Assembly: GCA_913047795.1 (NCBI GenBank)
Contig: CAJWTS010000028.1
Coordinates: 1 to 47,215 of the forward strand
DNA: 47,215 bases
Direction: 5' to 3'
Origin: an uncultured Verrucomicrobiota bacterium
Lineage (GTDB): Bacteria; Verrucomicrobiota; Kiritimatiellia; CAJWTS01
The position numbers were made by a program, and so were the translations under genes. This document shows, one piece after another, positions 26,628 through 35,700 of this stretch. Every line of letters starts with the position of its first letter. Position 1 is the stretch's first letter. The notes under the pieces are model-generated. The model made no database searches. It was given only the letters and a program-made list of their open reading frames with translations, and was not told the DNA's origin.

Positions 26628-27362
26628 CTACGGCAAATACCCGACCTTCCAGAGGTAAAGGCCTTCGGGTGGCGCCGTCGGGACACGCGCCGTACGCTGT
26701 CGGCTGGCGAGTACCTCGCGGGCACTTGATGGCGACTCGGCCCCCTTCCCCACCTTGATCAGGAATCCGGCCAGACTGCGCACCATCTTGTACAAAAAGC
26801 CCTCTCCCACGGCGATAACGGTTAACTCGTGCCCGCGCTTTCGCACGTCGAGTCGTGACAGCAGTCGAGTCGTGTCGCTCGTGGTCCGATTCACATTGGC
26901 CGTAAAGGAGGCGAAATCATGGCGTCCCACCAGGCAGGAAGCCGCCGTTTGCATTCGCGTTTCATCCAGCGCGCCCGGCAGATGCGTGCGCAGGGCATGT
27001 AGATGCGGCGGCAAGACTTCATCATTCCATATGAAGTAGCGGTATTCCTTGGAGACAGCGTGTTTGCGTGCATCAAACCGCGATTCCGCCGTCGCGGTCT
27101 TCATGATCCGAATCTCGGGAGGCAGCATGGCGTTGAGCGCGCGCAGTAATGTCGCGGGATCAAAATCCCGCTCGAGATCCAGATGCACCACCTGGCCCAT
27201 TGCATGCACGCCCGCGTCCGTCCGGCCGCTGGCAAATATTCGCGCCGGCCCGGAGTCGATTTTCCGAAGGGCATCCTCGATGACCGACTGCACCGTCGTG
27301 GCATTCCGCTGACGTTGCCAGCCGGCGTAATTCCGTCCGTCATAGGCCACCGTCATTCGCAT
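26628..27362 (-). CDS. truA: tRNA pseudouridine(38-40) synthase
   Basis: 244 residues from the ATG at 27362; two codons later another ATG (27356) has a GTAGG box at better spacing, so either may be used. The open frame further upstream runs into ruvX and is not needed. Conserved blocks: VAYDGRNYAGWQRQ, the catalytic Asp in ASGRTDAGVHAMGQV, SKEYRYFIWN, GRHDFASFT and GEGFLYKMVRSLAGFLIKVGKG. It modifies the anticodon arm of many tRNAs. It starts within 4 bp of the ruvX stop. Confidence 0.95.
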   Translation of the reverse strand: MRMTVAYDGRNYAGWQRQRNATTVQSVIEDALRKIDSGPARIFASGRTDAGVHAMGQVVHLDLERDFDPATLLRALNAMLPPEIRIMKTATAESRFDARKHAVSKEYRYFIWNDEVLPPHLHALRTHLPGALDETRMQTAASCLVGRHDFASFTANVNRTTSDTTRLLSRLDVRKRGHELTVIAVGEGFLYKMVRSLAGFLIKVGKGAESPSSAREVLASRQRTARVPTAPPEGLYLWKVGYLP

Positions 27363-27366
27363 GCGC

Positions 27367-27813
27367 CTACTCATCGTCCGGGTGCCGATACATTGCGTCC
27401 GTCTGAGCATCAAGGTAGTTCTGCAGAATGAGCTGTGCGGCCATTTTGTCGCGCACCTGCTTGCGCTTTGCGCGCGACGTGTCCGCTTCAAGCAGAACGC
27501 GCTCGGCCTCCCGTGAACTCAGCCGTTCATCCCATAAATGCAGCGGCACATCCACGGATCCACGCAAGCGCTCGATGAAGGTTTCCACTTTCAGGGCGAG
27601 TTCCGACTTCGAACCATTCATGTGCAGCGGATGACCGACCACAACGGATGTTGCGCCGGTCTCGCGCAGGAGTCGGGCCACGGCTTGACAGGCATCCGAA
27701 TCGGTCTGCACCGCGACCGTCTCGAGTGAGGTCGCGATGATGCCGGTGGGATCACTGACGGCGAAGCCCAGCCGGCGCGTGCCATAATCCAGGCCAAGAA
27801 TGCGGTCCATCAT
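27367..27813 (-). CDS. ruvX: RuvX/YqgF family putative pre-16S rRNA nuclease
   Basis: 148 residues with the RNase H-like fold: ILGLDYGTRRLGFAVSD (first catalytic Asp), VVVGHPLHMNGSKSE and LWDERLSSREAERVL (second acidic cluster), then KMAAQLILQNYLD. YqgF processes the 5' end of 16S rRNA in E. coli and was earlier proposed as a Holliday-junction resolvase. It sits 15 bp after manC and directly before truA in the long minus-strand run. Confidence 0.93.
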   Translation of the reverse strand: MMDRILGLDYGTRRLGFAVSDPTGIIATSLETVAVQTDSDACQAVARLLRETGATSVVVGHPLHMNGSKSELALKVETFIERLRGSVDVPLHLWDERLSSREAERVLLEADTSRAKRKQVRDKMAAQLILQNYLDAQTDAMYRHPDDE

Positions 27814-27828
27814 GATGCAGTACCCCGC

Positions 27829-28911
27829 CTACAGGAGATGTTCGTAGTCACCGCTCTCCCGCAATCGCGTCACCATGTCTTTCACGGCCTGCGCTTCCGC
27901 ACGGGGGCAGATCAGCGTCGCGCCGTCGGCCTGGATCACCACGAGATCCCGCACACCGATCAGGGCGGTTAAGCGTCCTTCAGATACAACCACGTTGCCG
28001 GTGGCGTCGATCGTCTCGCAGTCGCCAATAATGATGTTGTCGTCAGCGTCTGCATCGAAGTGCTCGCTCAGCGCCGGCCATGAACCCACATCGCTCCAGC
28101 TGAACTCGCCCTTCGCCATGACGATGTTCTCCGCCTTCTCCATGACCGCGTAGTCGATCGAGATGGGCGTCACGTTTTTGTATTCCGTCTGCAGCTGTGC
28201 GTCGAAACCAGCACTATCGACGTGCGGTTCAATCCGGGAAGCCAATTCGGCGAGTTCAGGTTGGTGCTGCTTAAACGCGTTCTCGAGCCCGCGGACAGAC
28301 CAGATAAACATGCCTGAATTCCAGAAATAGCGGCGCGCATCGAGATAAGACCGTGCCGTCGGATCATCCGGTTTCTCAACGAATCGTTGGGCACGTTGGA
28401 ACGTGAGTTTCCCCGGATGCTCGACATCATTCCCCGCCTCGATATAGCCGAAGCCTGTGCTCGGAAATGTCGGCACAATGCCGATGGTTACCAGGGCCTC
28501 GTCATGACCCGCAATAACGAGGCTCTCGGCCAGTGTTTGCCGAAAGAGTTCGTCGTCGCCGATGATATGGTCCGCAGTCAAAACACAGAAAGCCGCCTCC
28601 GGGTTGCGGTGCTTCACGCAGGCGAGGCCGACAGCACAAGCGGGTGCCGTATTGCGACCGAGGGGTTCGCCGATGATCTGGTCCGCCGGAACTTCGGGCA
28701 AAGCTTCCCGAATGGCGGGGACCATGTCGTGACGTGTCACCACGAATACATGGGTCGCCGGGATCAATGACTCGATCCGGTCCAGGGTCGATCGAATCAG
28801 CGGTTTGCCTCCGAAAAGGCTCAGCAACTGTTTCGGGTGCCGCGAGGTGCTGAGCGGCCAGAACCGCTCCCCTACTCCTCCGGCCATGATGACGGCGTAT
28901 GATTCAGGCAT
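27829..28911 (-). CDS. manC: mannose-1-phosphate guanylyltransferase
   Basis: A 360-residue nucleotidyltransferase lacking the C-terminal isomerase domain of bifunctional forms. Blocks: VIMAGGVGERFWPLSTSRHPKQLL (nucleotide loop and the PKQ motif), GEPLGRNTAPACAVGL, LTADHIIGD, FGYIEAG, FVEKPD and FSWSDVGSW. It makes GDP-mannose, a donor for mannose-containing O-antigen or capsule. Its presence in one run with wzm and wzt points to a mannose- or GDP-mannose-derived surface polysaccharide. No phosphomannomutase is in the window. Confidence 0.94.
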   Translation of the reverse strand: MPESYAVIMAGGVGERFWPLSTSRHPKQLLSLFGGKPLIRSTLDRIESLIPATHVFVVTRHDMVPAIREALPEVPADQIIGEPLGRNTAPACAVGLACVKHRNPEAAFCVLTADHIIGDDELFRQTLAESLVIAGHDEALVTIGIVPTFPSTGFGYIEAGNDVEHPGKLTFQRAQRFVEKPDDPTARSYLDARRYFWNSGMFIWSVRGLENAFKQHQPELAELASRIEPHVDSAGFDAQLQTEYKNVTPISIDYAVMEKAENIVMAKGEFSWSDVGSWPALSEHFDADADDNIIIGDCETIDATGNVVVSEGRLTALIGVRDLVVIQADGATLICPRAEAQAVKDMVTRLRESGDYEHLL

Positions 28912-28961
28912 TACAATTCACGGGTCCACGGGTTCGCGCTGTCTCGATCATGATGGTTGCG

Positions 28962-29720
28962 TTATTCCGCATCTAAGCTCGCCTCATAAATACAGCGTAA
29001 ACCGAATAATGTCAGGTCCGGATCATAGCTATACGCCAGGCGCGAACCTTGCAGCGCCCAATTTGCATGCCCGCCGGTGGCGCAGACGTGGAGCGCGCGT
29101 ACACCCATATCGCGCCGGATCTCACCCAGAATCTCGCGAACCATGCCACGATATCCCAGTTCGGCGCCGATACACATCGCCGCGCGCGTACTCTTGCCCA
29201 CGGCACCTACATGCCTTCGTAGCTGGACCCTCGGAAGAAGGGCTGTCTTCTCGGCGAGATAATCGGTCATGAGCGCCAGCCCCGGCGCAATCACACCCCC
29301 CACATACGCTCCCCGCGGCGATACGATATCAAAGGTCAACGCAGTTCCGAAATCCGCCACGACCACCGGCGCGCCGTAACGCATGACTGCGCCACAGGCA
29401 TTGGCCAGTCGGTCCGCACCGATCGACTCCGGTCGTGGATAGTCGATATCGATATTGAGCGCTGTGCGATGCGTCACGACAAGTGGTTTCCGGCCGGTGG
29501 CGCTGCGTACGATACGCGTCCAATCCCTGGTGACGGCAGGCACGACTGAACTGATCACCGCCCCATCGATCTTCTGTTTGCGCGTGGCCCTGACAACGAG
29601 GGCCGCAGCTCGTTTCTGGTCCGCGTCGGTCGGGATAGCGCCAACGACACGAATGCGATTCGTGCTCGCGAGACCGACGCTGGTATCCGTGTTGCCGATG
29701 TCGATAAGCAGGATGCTCAT
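28962..29720 (-). CDS. coaX: type III pantothenate kinase
   Basis: 252 residues from the ATG overlapping the nadC stop (ATGA); the frame upstream of that point lies in nadC. Blocks of the ASKHA-fold CoaX family: LLIDIGNTDTSVGL, PESIGADRLANACGAVMRY, VVVADFGTALTFDIV, GAYVGGVIAPGL and ATGGHANW. It catalyses the first step of coenzyme A synthesis without feedback by CoA in this family. The usual neighbour birA is absent between nadC and coaX. Confidence 0.95.
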   Translation of the reverse strand: MSILLIDIGNTDTSVGLASTNRIRVVGAIPTDADQKRAAALVVRATRKQKIDGAVISSVVPAVTRDWTRIVRSATGRKPLVVTHRTALNIDIDYPRPESIGADRLANACGAVMRYGAPVVVADFGTALTFDIVSPRGAYVGGVIAPGLALMTDYLAEKTALLPRVQLRRHVGAVGKSTRAAMCIGAELGYRGMVREILGEIRRDMGVRALHVCATGGHANWALQGSRLAYSYDPDLTLFGLRCIYEASLDAE

Positions 29721-30571
29721 GAGAGCTCCAGGTCGAGTCCAATATCTGCCGCCGCAGCGGAATGCGTCAGGCATCCAAGCGACACAGCATCGATACCCGT
29801 GGTTGCCACTTCATCGATCGTGGAGAGATTAATTCCGCCCGAGGCCTCGAGACGGCAGCCTCCGTCTCTCAGCGCGACGCAGCGGCGCATGTCGTCCGCT
29901 GACATGTTGTCGAGCAGAATCCAGTCTGGTCCGGCTCCGATCGCCTCTTCAAATTCCTCTACCGTGTCGACTTCCACCTCGACCTCCAATTCAGGATACT
30001 GTGCCCGGCAGGCAGCGAGCGCTCCGGCAAGTCCGCCGGATTCGCTGTGTCGCCAGAGCTCGCGGTGATTGTCTTTGATCATAATCATGTCGTGCAGCCC
30101 CATCCGATGGTTCGTGCCGCCGCCGCAGACGACAGCGTATTTTTCGATAGCGCGCAACCCGGGAGTCGTTTTGCGCGTGTCCCGAATCATGATCGATGCC
30201 GGAACACGCGCCACGAAGGCAGCCGTTAACGTGGCAATACCGGTCATGCGCTGCAGAAAGTTCAACGCGGTACGCTCGCCCGTCAATATCCCCGCGGCCG
30301 ATCCGGAGACCGTGCCAAGCACATCGCCGTTGGCGATCGGTTCGCCGTCCGCCACCTGCGCGGCATACGCGAGACCGGGGTCGATCGTTTCAAAGACAAG
30401 CGCCGCTAAAGCATGGCCCGCGACGATCGCATCCGCGTGCGCAACGAAACGAGCGGTAGCGGCAGTCTCCTGCCTGCATATCACGCGTGTTGTCACGTCC
30501 CCGGACCGAATGTCCTCATCAAGCGCGGTGCGCACGATCGTACGAATCGAGTCGGTCATGTCCAATGGCAT
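29717..30571 (-). CDS. nadC: nicotinate-nucleotide pyrophosphorylase (quinolinate phosphoribosyltransferase)
   Basis: 284 residues; Met1 or Met5 may be the start. Blocks: ALDEDIRSGDVTT, GERTALNFLQRMTGIAT, RDTRKTTPGLRAIEKYAVVCGGGTNHRMGLHD (phosphoribosyl and quinolinate sites), MIKDNH, EVEVDTVEEFEEA, ILLDNMS and LEASGGINL. It makes nicotinate mononucleotide in de novo NAD synthesis. It begins 13 bp after wzt and overlaps coaX. Confidence 0.96.
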   Translation of the reverse strand: MPLDMTDSIRTIVRTALDEDIRSGDVTTRVICRQETAATARFVAHADAIVAGHALAALVFETIDPGLAYAAQVADGEPIANGDVLGTVSGSAAGILTGERTALNFLQRMTGIATLTAAFVARVPASIMIRDTRKTTPGLRAIEKYAVVCGGGTNHRMGLHDMIMIKDNHRELWRHSESGGLAGALAACRAQYPELEVEVEVDTVEEFEEAIGAGPDWILLDNMSADDMRRCVALRDGGCRLEASGGINLSTIDEVATTGIDAVSLGCLTHSAAAADIGLDLELS

Positions 30572-30584
30572 CAGACCCCAACCC

Positions 30585-31772
30585 TCAGTCGTTAATGGCT
30601 TGAATCGACCACTCTGTTTTCAGGTAGACACCCGCAAACTCTTCGCTTGCAGCCACTTCAATCGGGAAACAATTGTCGAGCCGATGATAGTTCACACTGT
30701 GGTCTGACGAGTGAACGGAGAACGACAGAAGGTATTTTCCTTTTGCGATGGAGAGCGAGGGAATGCGCAGAACCACGTATCCGTCGCCATCCAGATCCGG
30801 CATCGTGATCCGCTCCGCCTGGCAATTGCTGCCGGCAATCACCCGGCCATTGTCATCCGATATGGCAAACCCGAAGACGGGGGAAACAATCCGCGCCGAA
30901 GCATGATAGTGGATACGGACCTCAACTTCGTCGCCACACGCGAACGATTGCGACGGCTCTCCCGCCGCGTCATGAGTCTCGATGCGGGTCATCTCCATCT
31001 CTCTGCTGCCCCACTCCTTCCGCAGCCCGTCGCGATGGCGTAGCTCCGAGAGGGCCTGATATTGCGCCACCACGTTGCTCGGATTCCCCACCTGCTGTAT
31101 CTCCCCATGCTCAAGCAGCATGATACGATCGCTGACCTCCTGCACCGTCTGCAAATCGTGCGAGATGATCAGCATCGATTTTCCGCGGCGCCGAAAATCC
31201 GCCATGCGGCCCAGGCATTTCATCTCGAACACGGCGTCGCCGACCGCAAGCACTTCGTCAATCAGCAGGATCTCGGGATCGACCTCAACGGCGACGGCGA
31301 AACCGAGCCGGACGTACATCCCGGAAGAGTAATGCTTCACCGGTTCATCGATATATTCATGCAGCTCGGCGAAATCGACAATGGCATCGAAACGCTCCTC
31401 CATCCGTGTGCGCGGAATTCCCATGATTGCACCGGCCAGGAAGACATTCTCACGCCCCGACAAATCGGGGTGAAAACCGGCGCCGAGCTCCAGCAGGGAC
31501 GAGATGCTCCCTTCGGTTCGAATCGTGCCGGAGGTTGGGTACATGGTGCTCGCAATGAGAGCGAGCAGCGTGCTTTTGCCTGCACCGTTGGCACCGATTA
31601 TCCCGACCGTCTCCCCCTTTTTGACATTGAAGCTCGCGTTCTTCAGGGCCCAGAACGCCTCGCGGTGATCACGTGATCGAAGGAGATCCAGGGCCGCGCT
31701 CTTCAATGTCCGCGTGCCGCCCGAAAGTCGGAAGCACTTCGAGACGTTGTCTACTTCGATGGCGTGTTTCAT
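30585..31772 (-). CDS. wzt: polysaccharide ABC transporter ATP-binding protein with Wzt-type C-terminal domain
   Basis: 395 residues. The ATPase (1-245) has Walker A GANGAGKST, the E-type loop SSLLELGAGFHPDLSGRENV characteristic of Wzt/TagH exporters, signature YSSGMYVRLGFA, Walker B ILLIDEVLAVGD and the H-loop IISHD. Residues about 255-395 form a beta-rich domain (ETHDAAGEPSQSFACGDEVEVRI, FGFAISDDNGRVIAG, GKYLLSFSVH) like the Wzt carbohydrate-binding domain, which in O9a-type systems recognises the terminated polysaccharide. That implies export of a chain with a specific non-reducing end cap. Its partner permease is encoded 52 bp upstream. Confidence 0.93.
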   Translation of the reverse strand: MKHAIEVDNVSKCFRLSGGTRTLKSAALDLLRSRDHREAFWALKNASFNVKKGETVGIIGANGAGKSTLLALIASTMYPTSGTIRTEGSISSLLELGAGFHPDLSGRENVFLAGAIMGIPRTRMEERFDAIVDFAELHEYIDEPVKHYSSGMYVRLGFAVAVEVDPEILLIDEVLAVGDAVFEMKCLGRMADFRRRGKSMLIISHDLQTVQEVSDRIMLLEHGEIQQVGNPSNVVAQYQALSELRHRDGLRKEWGSREMEMTRIETHDAAGEPSQSFACGDEVEVRIHYHASARIVSPVFGFAISDDNGRVIAGSNCQAERITMPDLDGDGYVVLRIPSLSIAKGKYLLSFSVHSSDHSVNYHRLDNCFPIEVAASEEFAGVYLKTEWSIQAIND

Positions 31773-31824
31773 GAGTCGGGTTCCCCCGCTTCATTGCAAT
31801 TCGAATCTACATGGCCGATCGTCC

Positions 31825-32601
31825 TCATAATTCGTCCGCGAATCCTCGTTCGGCACGTTGAAAAATAAGGATACCAACGGCCAGAACCCCCCAGCAGATC
31901 GCGTGCGACATCGTCACCAGTTGAGGCGCGATGATGTCCTCCGACATGAGGACCCAGCGATAGGCGGTGACAAGACCCGTCATCGGATTAAGAAAAGCAG
32001 CTTTCTGCAGCGTGGGGCTGACTTGATCAAAGACAAAACTGATCGGATAGATAATAGGCGTCATGAAGAACCAGGCCAACTTGACGACCGCCAGAATATG
32101 TTCCGTGTCCCGAAAGTATACGTTCATGGCGGAAATGATCAGGGCCAGCCCCAGACACAGTGCCGTCTGGGAGAGCACAAAGACAGGTAAGAGCCACAAA
32201 TGTTGCGGCGAGACGCGGGCGAAAATCAGATAGCATCCAAGAATAATCAGGGAGAGCACAAAATTAACCAGATTGGACAACACCATTGCCACGGGCAACG
32301 TTGGCCTCGAAAAGGAGGTCTTCTTGATCAGGTTGGTATTTCCGATAACGGCGTAGAGCGAGTCGCCGAGGCACATATCGAGAAAACTCCAAACAATAAC
32401 GCCCGACACGAGCAGCGGCAGCGCAATGGCCACCTTTAGGAGCCCGAGAAACATCGCGTAAATTCCGATGAACAATATCGGATTAAGCAACGTCCACACG
32501 AATCCGAGGATCGAACTCTTGTAGCGGATCTTAATATTGCGCGCCACGAGGAGCTGCAGTAGCTCCCGGTTACGCCAAAGGTCATGAAGAAAACGATTCA
32601 T
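31825..32601 (-). CDS. wzm: polysaccharide ABC transporter permease (Wzm type, ABC-2)
   Basis: A 258-residue membrane protein with six hydrophobic segments and the ABC-2 export layout. An amphipathic N-terminus (LWRNRELLQLLVARNIKIRYKSSILGFVWTLLNP) is the family hallmark; then IGNTNLIKKTSFSRPTLPVAMVLSNL, FRDTEHILAVVKLAWFFMTPIIYP and a C-terminal helix pair. With Wzt it exports an undecaprenyl-linked polysaccharide through the inner membrane. It heads a ten-gene minus-strand run and diverges from the exosortase-like gene across about 180 bp. Confidence 0.93.
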   Translation of the reverse strand: MNRFLHDLWRNRELLQLLVARNIKIRYKSSILGFVWTLLNPILFIGIYAMFLGLLKVAIALPLLVSGVIVWSFLDMCLGDSLYAVIGNTNLIKKTSFSRPTLPVAMVLSNLVNFVLSLIILGCYLIFARVSPQHLWLLPVFVLSQTALCLGLALIISAMNVYFRDTEHILAVVKLAWFFMTPIIYPISFVFDQVSPTLQKAAFLNPMTGLVTAYRWVLMSEDIIAPQLVTMSHAICWGVLAVGILIFQRAERGFADEL

Positions 32602-32778
32602 CTCGATCAGGGGGATTATGACCCGTCATTTCGCAAATTCAAACTCGGACTAACCCCCTCATCGCGTCTCTATTGCTGTGATCGACTACAATCCTCGCGT
32701 AGAATAACCGTTTTCAGTAGCCTGACTGACCACCGGGTGGTACGCGACTTGTTCGTCCGGCCGTTGGCGGAGCAATCA

Positions 32779-35700
32779 ATGGACCCCATTCGACACCGCG
32801 ATCTTAAGCACTGGCGCAAGATCGTCACCGCCTTCGCGCTTGGATTGCTCCTGCTATGGATCGCGTTTCGGTTTCGCCAATTGACGGACTCCGGCTGGCG
32901 TCTCCTCCATTTCTGCATCGGCGTCCTGTTCGTCTACCTGATCATGTCGCGACGGCACCGTGGTGCACGCATCTGGGTGCGCTCCTCGCGCCGCATCGTC
33001 GTGATCGGCGCCGGCGGGGCACTGCTGTATCTCCTCGGCCTCGCGATCCGGGGCGACCCGTTTCAATGGATCGGTCTTTTGCTTGTTGTTTACGCCTGTC
33101 TGACCTGGTCTCTGCCGGCGGGATACCACCCCCATCTGGTTCGTGCCCTGTTCCTGTTCTATTGGATTCATCCGTTGCCGACCCGGATCTTCGAGAAGCT
33201 ACAGCTGGTGATGCAGAAACTTTCCGTCGTGGGCGGTGAAGGGGTTGCGCATATCCTGAATCTGCGTGTCTGGGCGGATGGCATCATCATCCGCGCGGGT
33301 TATCACGATTTCGAGATCCCGGCAGCCTCTAGCGGCATGCAGACGGCAACGACGATCATGTTGTGCGCATTGGGTGCCGGCTTTTACTACCGCTGGCGCC
33401 CGCGCCCGATCATCGCATTAATACTTCTCGGTTTGACGCAGGTGCTCGTGCTGAACATCGCGCGGATTGCCACGATGTTGACCGTGGCCGCGAACAAGCC
33501 CCTCGAGTGGTCGTCGACCTTCCTGCACGACACGACCGGCAGCTTTTTTTTGACGGCAATCCTCCTGTTGTATGTTGAGATCATGTTCGTCAATTGGTGC
33601 ATGTTGCAGCGTAAGCACATTCGGTCGGGCATGGACAGATCCGTAGATGTGGCGCAGATACGCCAGAACAGGCACGACGGGCGGCAGAGAACTTCGTGGA
33701 CGGGCATCGGGGTGCTAGTTGCAATTATTGTTCTGCTCGGCATGGCGGGCGCGATTTACAAACATCGCCCAACTCACCGGGCGGCCATGATCGCGGGGAC
33801 GGTTGAGGGCCTGCTCGCACGAGATCTCTCCGCCGCGGAAGGTGCCGCGCGTGTAGCCATCAGGCTTCATCCCACGCACAGCGCACACCAGATGCTTTGT
33901 GCGCACGCACTTCTCACTCAGGGCAAATATACAGCCGGACTCGAATTGCTGGACCAGGTGCCGCTCGATTTCCGCGGTCTGGAGTATACGGCCATGCGGG
34001 TCCAGGGCCTATTCGCGGCTAATCGGGAGGCAGAATGCCAGTCTGTCGTGGATGATCTACCGACCGTACAACGCCGGTATCCGGGCATCGCCATCACGGC
34101 CGCGGAACTGGCAACGCGACAGGATGATCCCGACGCGGTCGTGGAAAATCTTCACAACGCGATTCGCGCGGGGCACCTGGTTGAGCGCGTTCGCGGGCAT
34201 TATCGCTACCTGGCCCGCCATAAGCGCTGGAAATCGATTGCCGACATCGACACCGGCGCTCCGTTCGTCGATGCCGATACCTTACGTATTGCCGTCACGG
34301 CGCATCTGCTCCTGAACAATACGCACCGAGCGGAGAAGATCCTGCGCGCCAATGAAGGGCTCTGGGAGAAAGACTTGCGTTTCATCACGCACCTGCAAGC
34401 GCTTGCTTTGCGCAGACCACACGGACAATGGGCAAACATTTACACGCACATCGTCCTGGATCGTCTCGCAGATTGGCCCTTCGACGAACTCCTGGATACG
34501 ATCGAGCCCATGTTCGCTCTCTATCGTCCGAACGTTGCATGGACCCTCTATAACCGCATCGTTAAGGAAGCACCCGATCATCCTGGAGTCCACTTTATCG
34601 CCGCCCGCTTCGCTCATCAGTGGTTCACGTTTTATAGATCTGCGATCGATGTAGCGTCCGCCGGCCTCGGGGAGACCGTGGACCTGCGCGCCGAAGCAGC
34701 AATACTCGGAAGCTACGACGCCATCGATCCCCTGCCCGATCCCATTCCGCTCGCAAATGATCTCGTCGACGCCAACATTGATGCCTTTGTGTCGGATCGC
34801 ATGACGCGATCCTTCGCTGCCTTCGAGCGTTGGTCGGAAAAGGATGCAGGCTTTTATCGTACCGAGATGATGCGCGGCGAGGCGCTGACCATGGGGGGGC
34901 ATTATGCACAAGCCCACGCCGTTATTGACCGCATCGATCATGAATATCCGGAGCGTCGAATCGAGGTTCTGATTTGCCGGGTGCGGCTTTTCGATCTCGA
35001 AGAAAATTGGGGCCAAACGTATGGCTCAATTAAGGAGCTTTATGACTTGGACCGGTTTCCGCTGGCTTCGTTGAACGTCGTGTTGATTAACGCCTTGCTG
35101 CAACTCGACCTCGCCGTCTACGCCATGGAGGTCGCGCGGGAGTCCATTCGTGCCTTCCCGGATTCCGTGCAGATGAAACTCTCCCTGGCGGCCACATGGA
35201 AGGCCCTTGGGTTCGACGAGGATGCCCTCTTCATCGCTCGCAAGTATCCGGTGGATCAACCCTCCCCGGCCATCGCGAGATTGATTGAGGCAGCTGGACG
35301 CCTTTCCGATACCGCTAATATGAGCCGCACCGTCGCGATTGACCCGGCCCCGGAAAAGTCGTTGCGATCGATGCGGTTGCCAGCCGCGGAACGGGCTGTC
35401 ATCTGGCCGGAACGGCATACGCCTTCCCCGGGGGAAACCGCCGAGATCGTCGATCAACTTCGCGACAAAGCCGCCGCGGCTAACCATCCCTACCGGAGGG
35501 CGCTCTATTGCCTCAAGCTGGAATGGCATACAACCGGTGGCCAGGGCGCAAGTGGTGAGCCTGATACCTGGGCTGCAATCGGTGCCGACTCTTTCGAGAA
35601 GTCATCGGCTCTGCATAAACTCGGCATGTTGCACGCGCGCAGCGGGGATTTTGCGCGCGCGGGCGAGGCCATCGACCGCGCCCTGGACCTGACCCCTCGC

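Noticed and set aside
32584..32778. Upstream extension of the exosortase-like gene to an ATG at 32584
   Set aside because: It overlaps the start of wzm, has no hydrophobic or domain character, and a good Shine-Dalgarno precedes the ATG at 32779.
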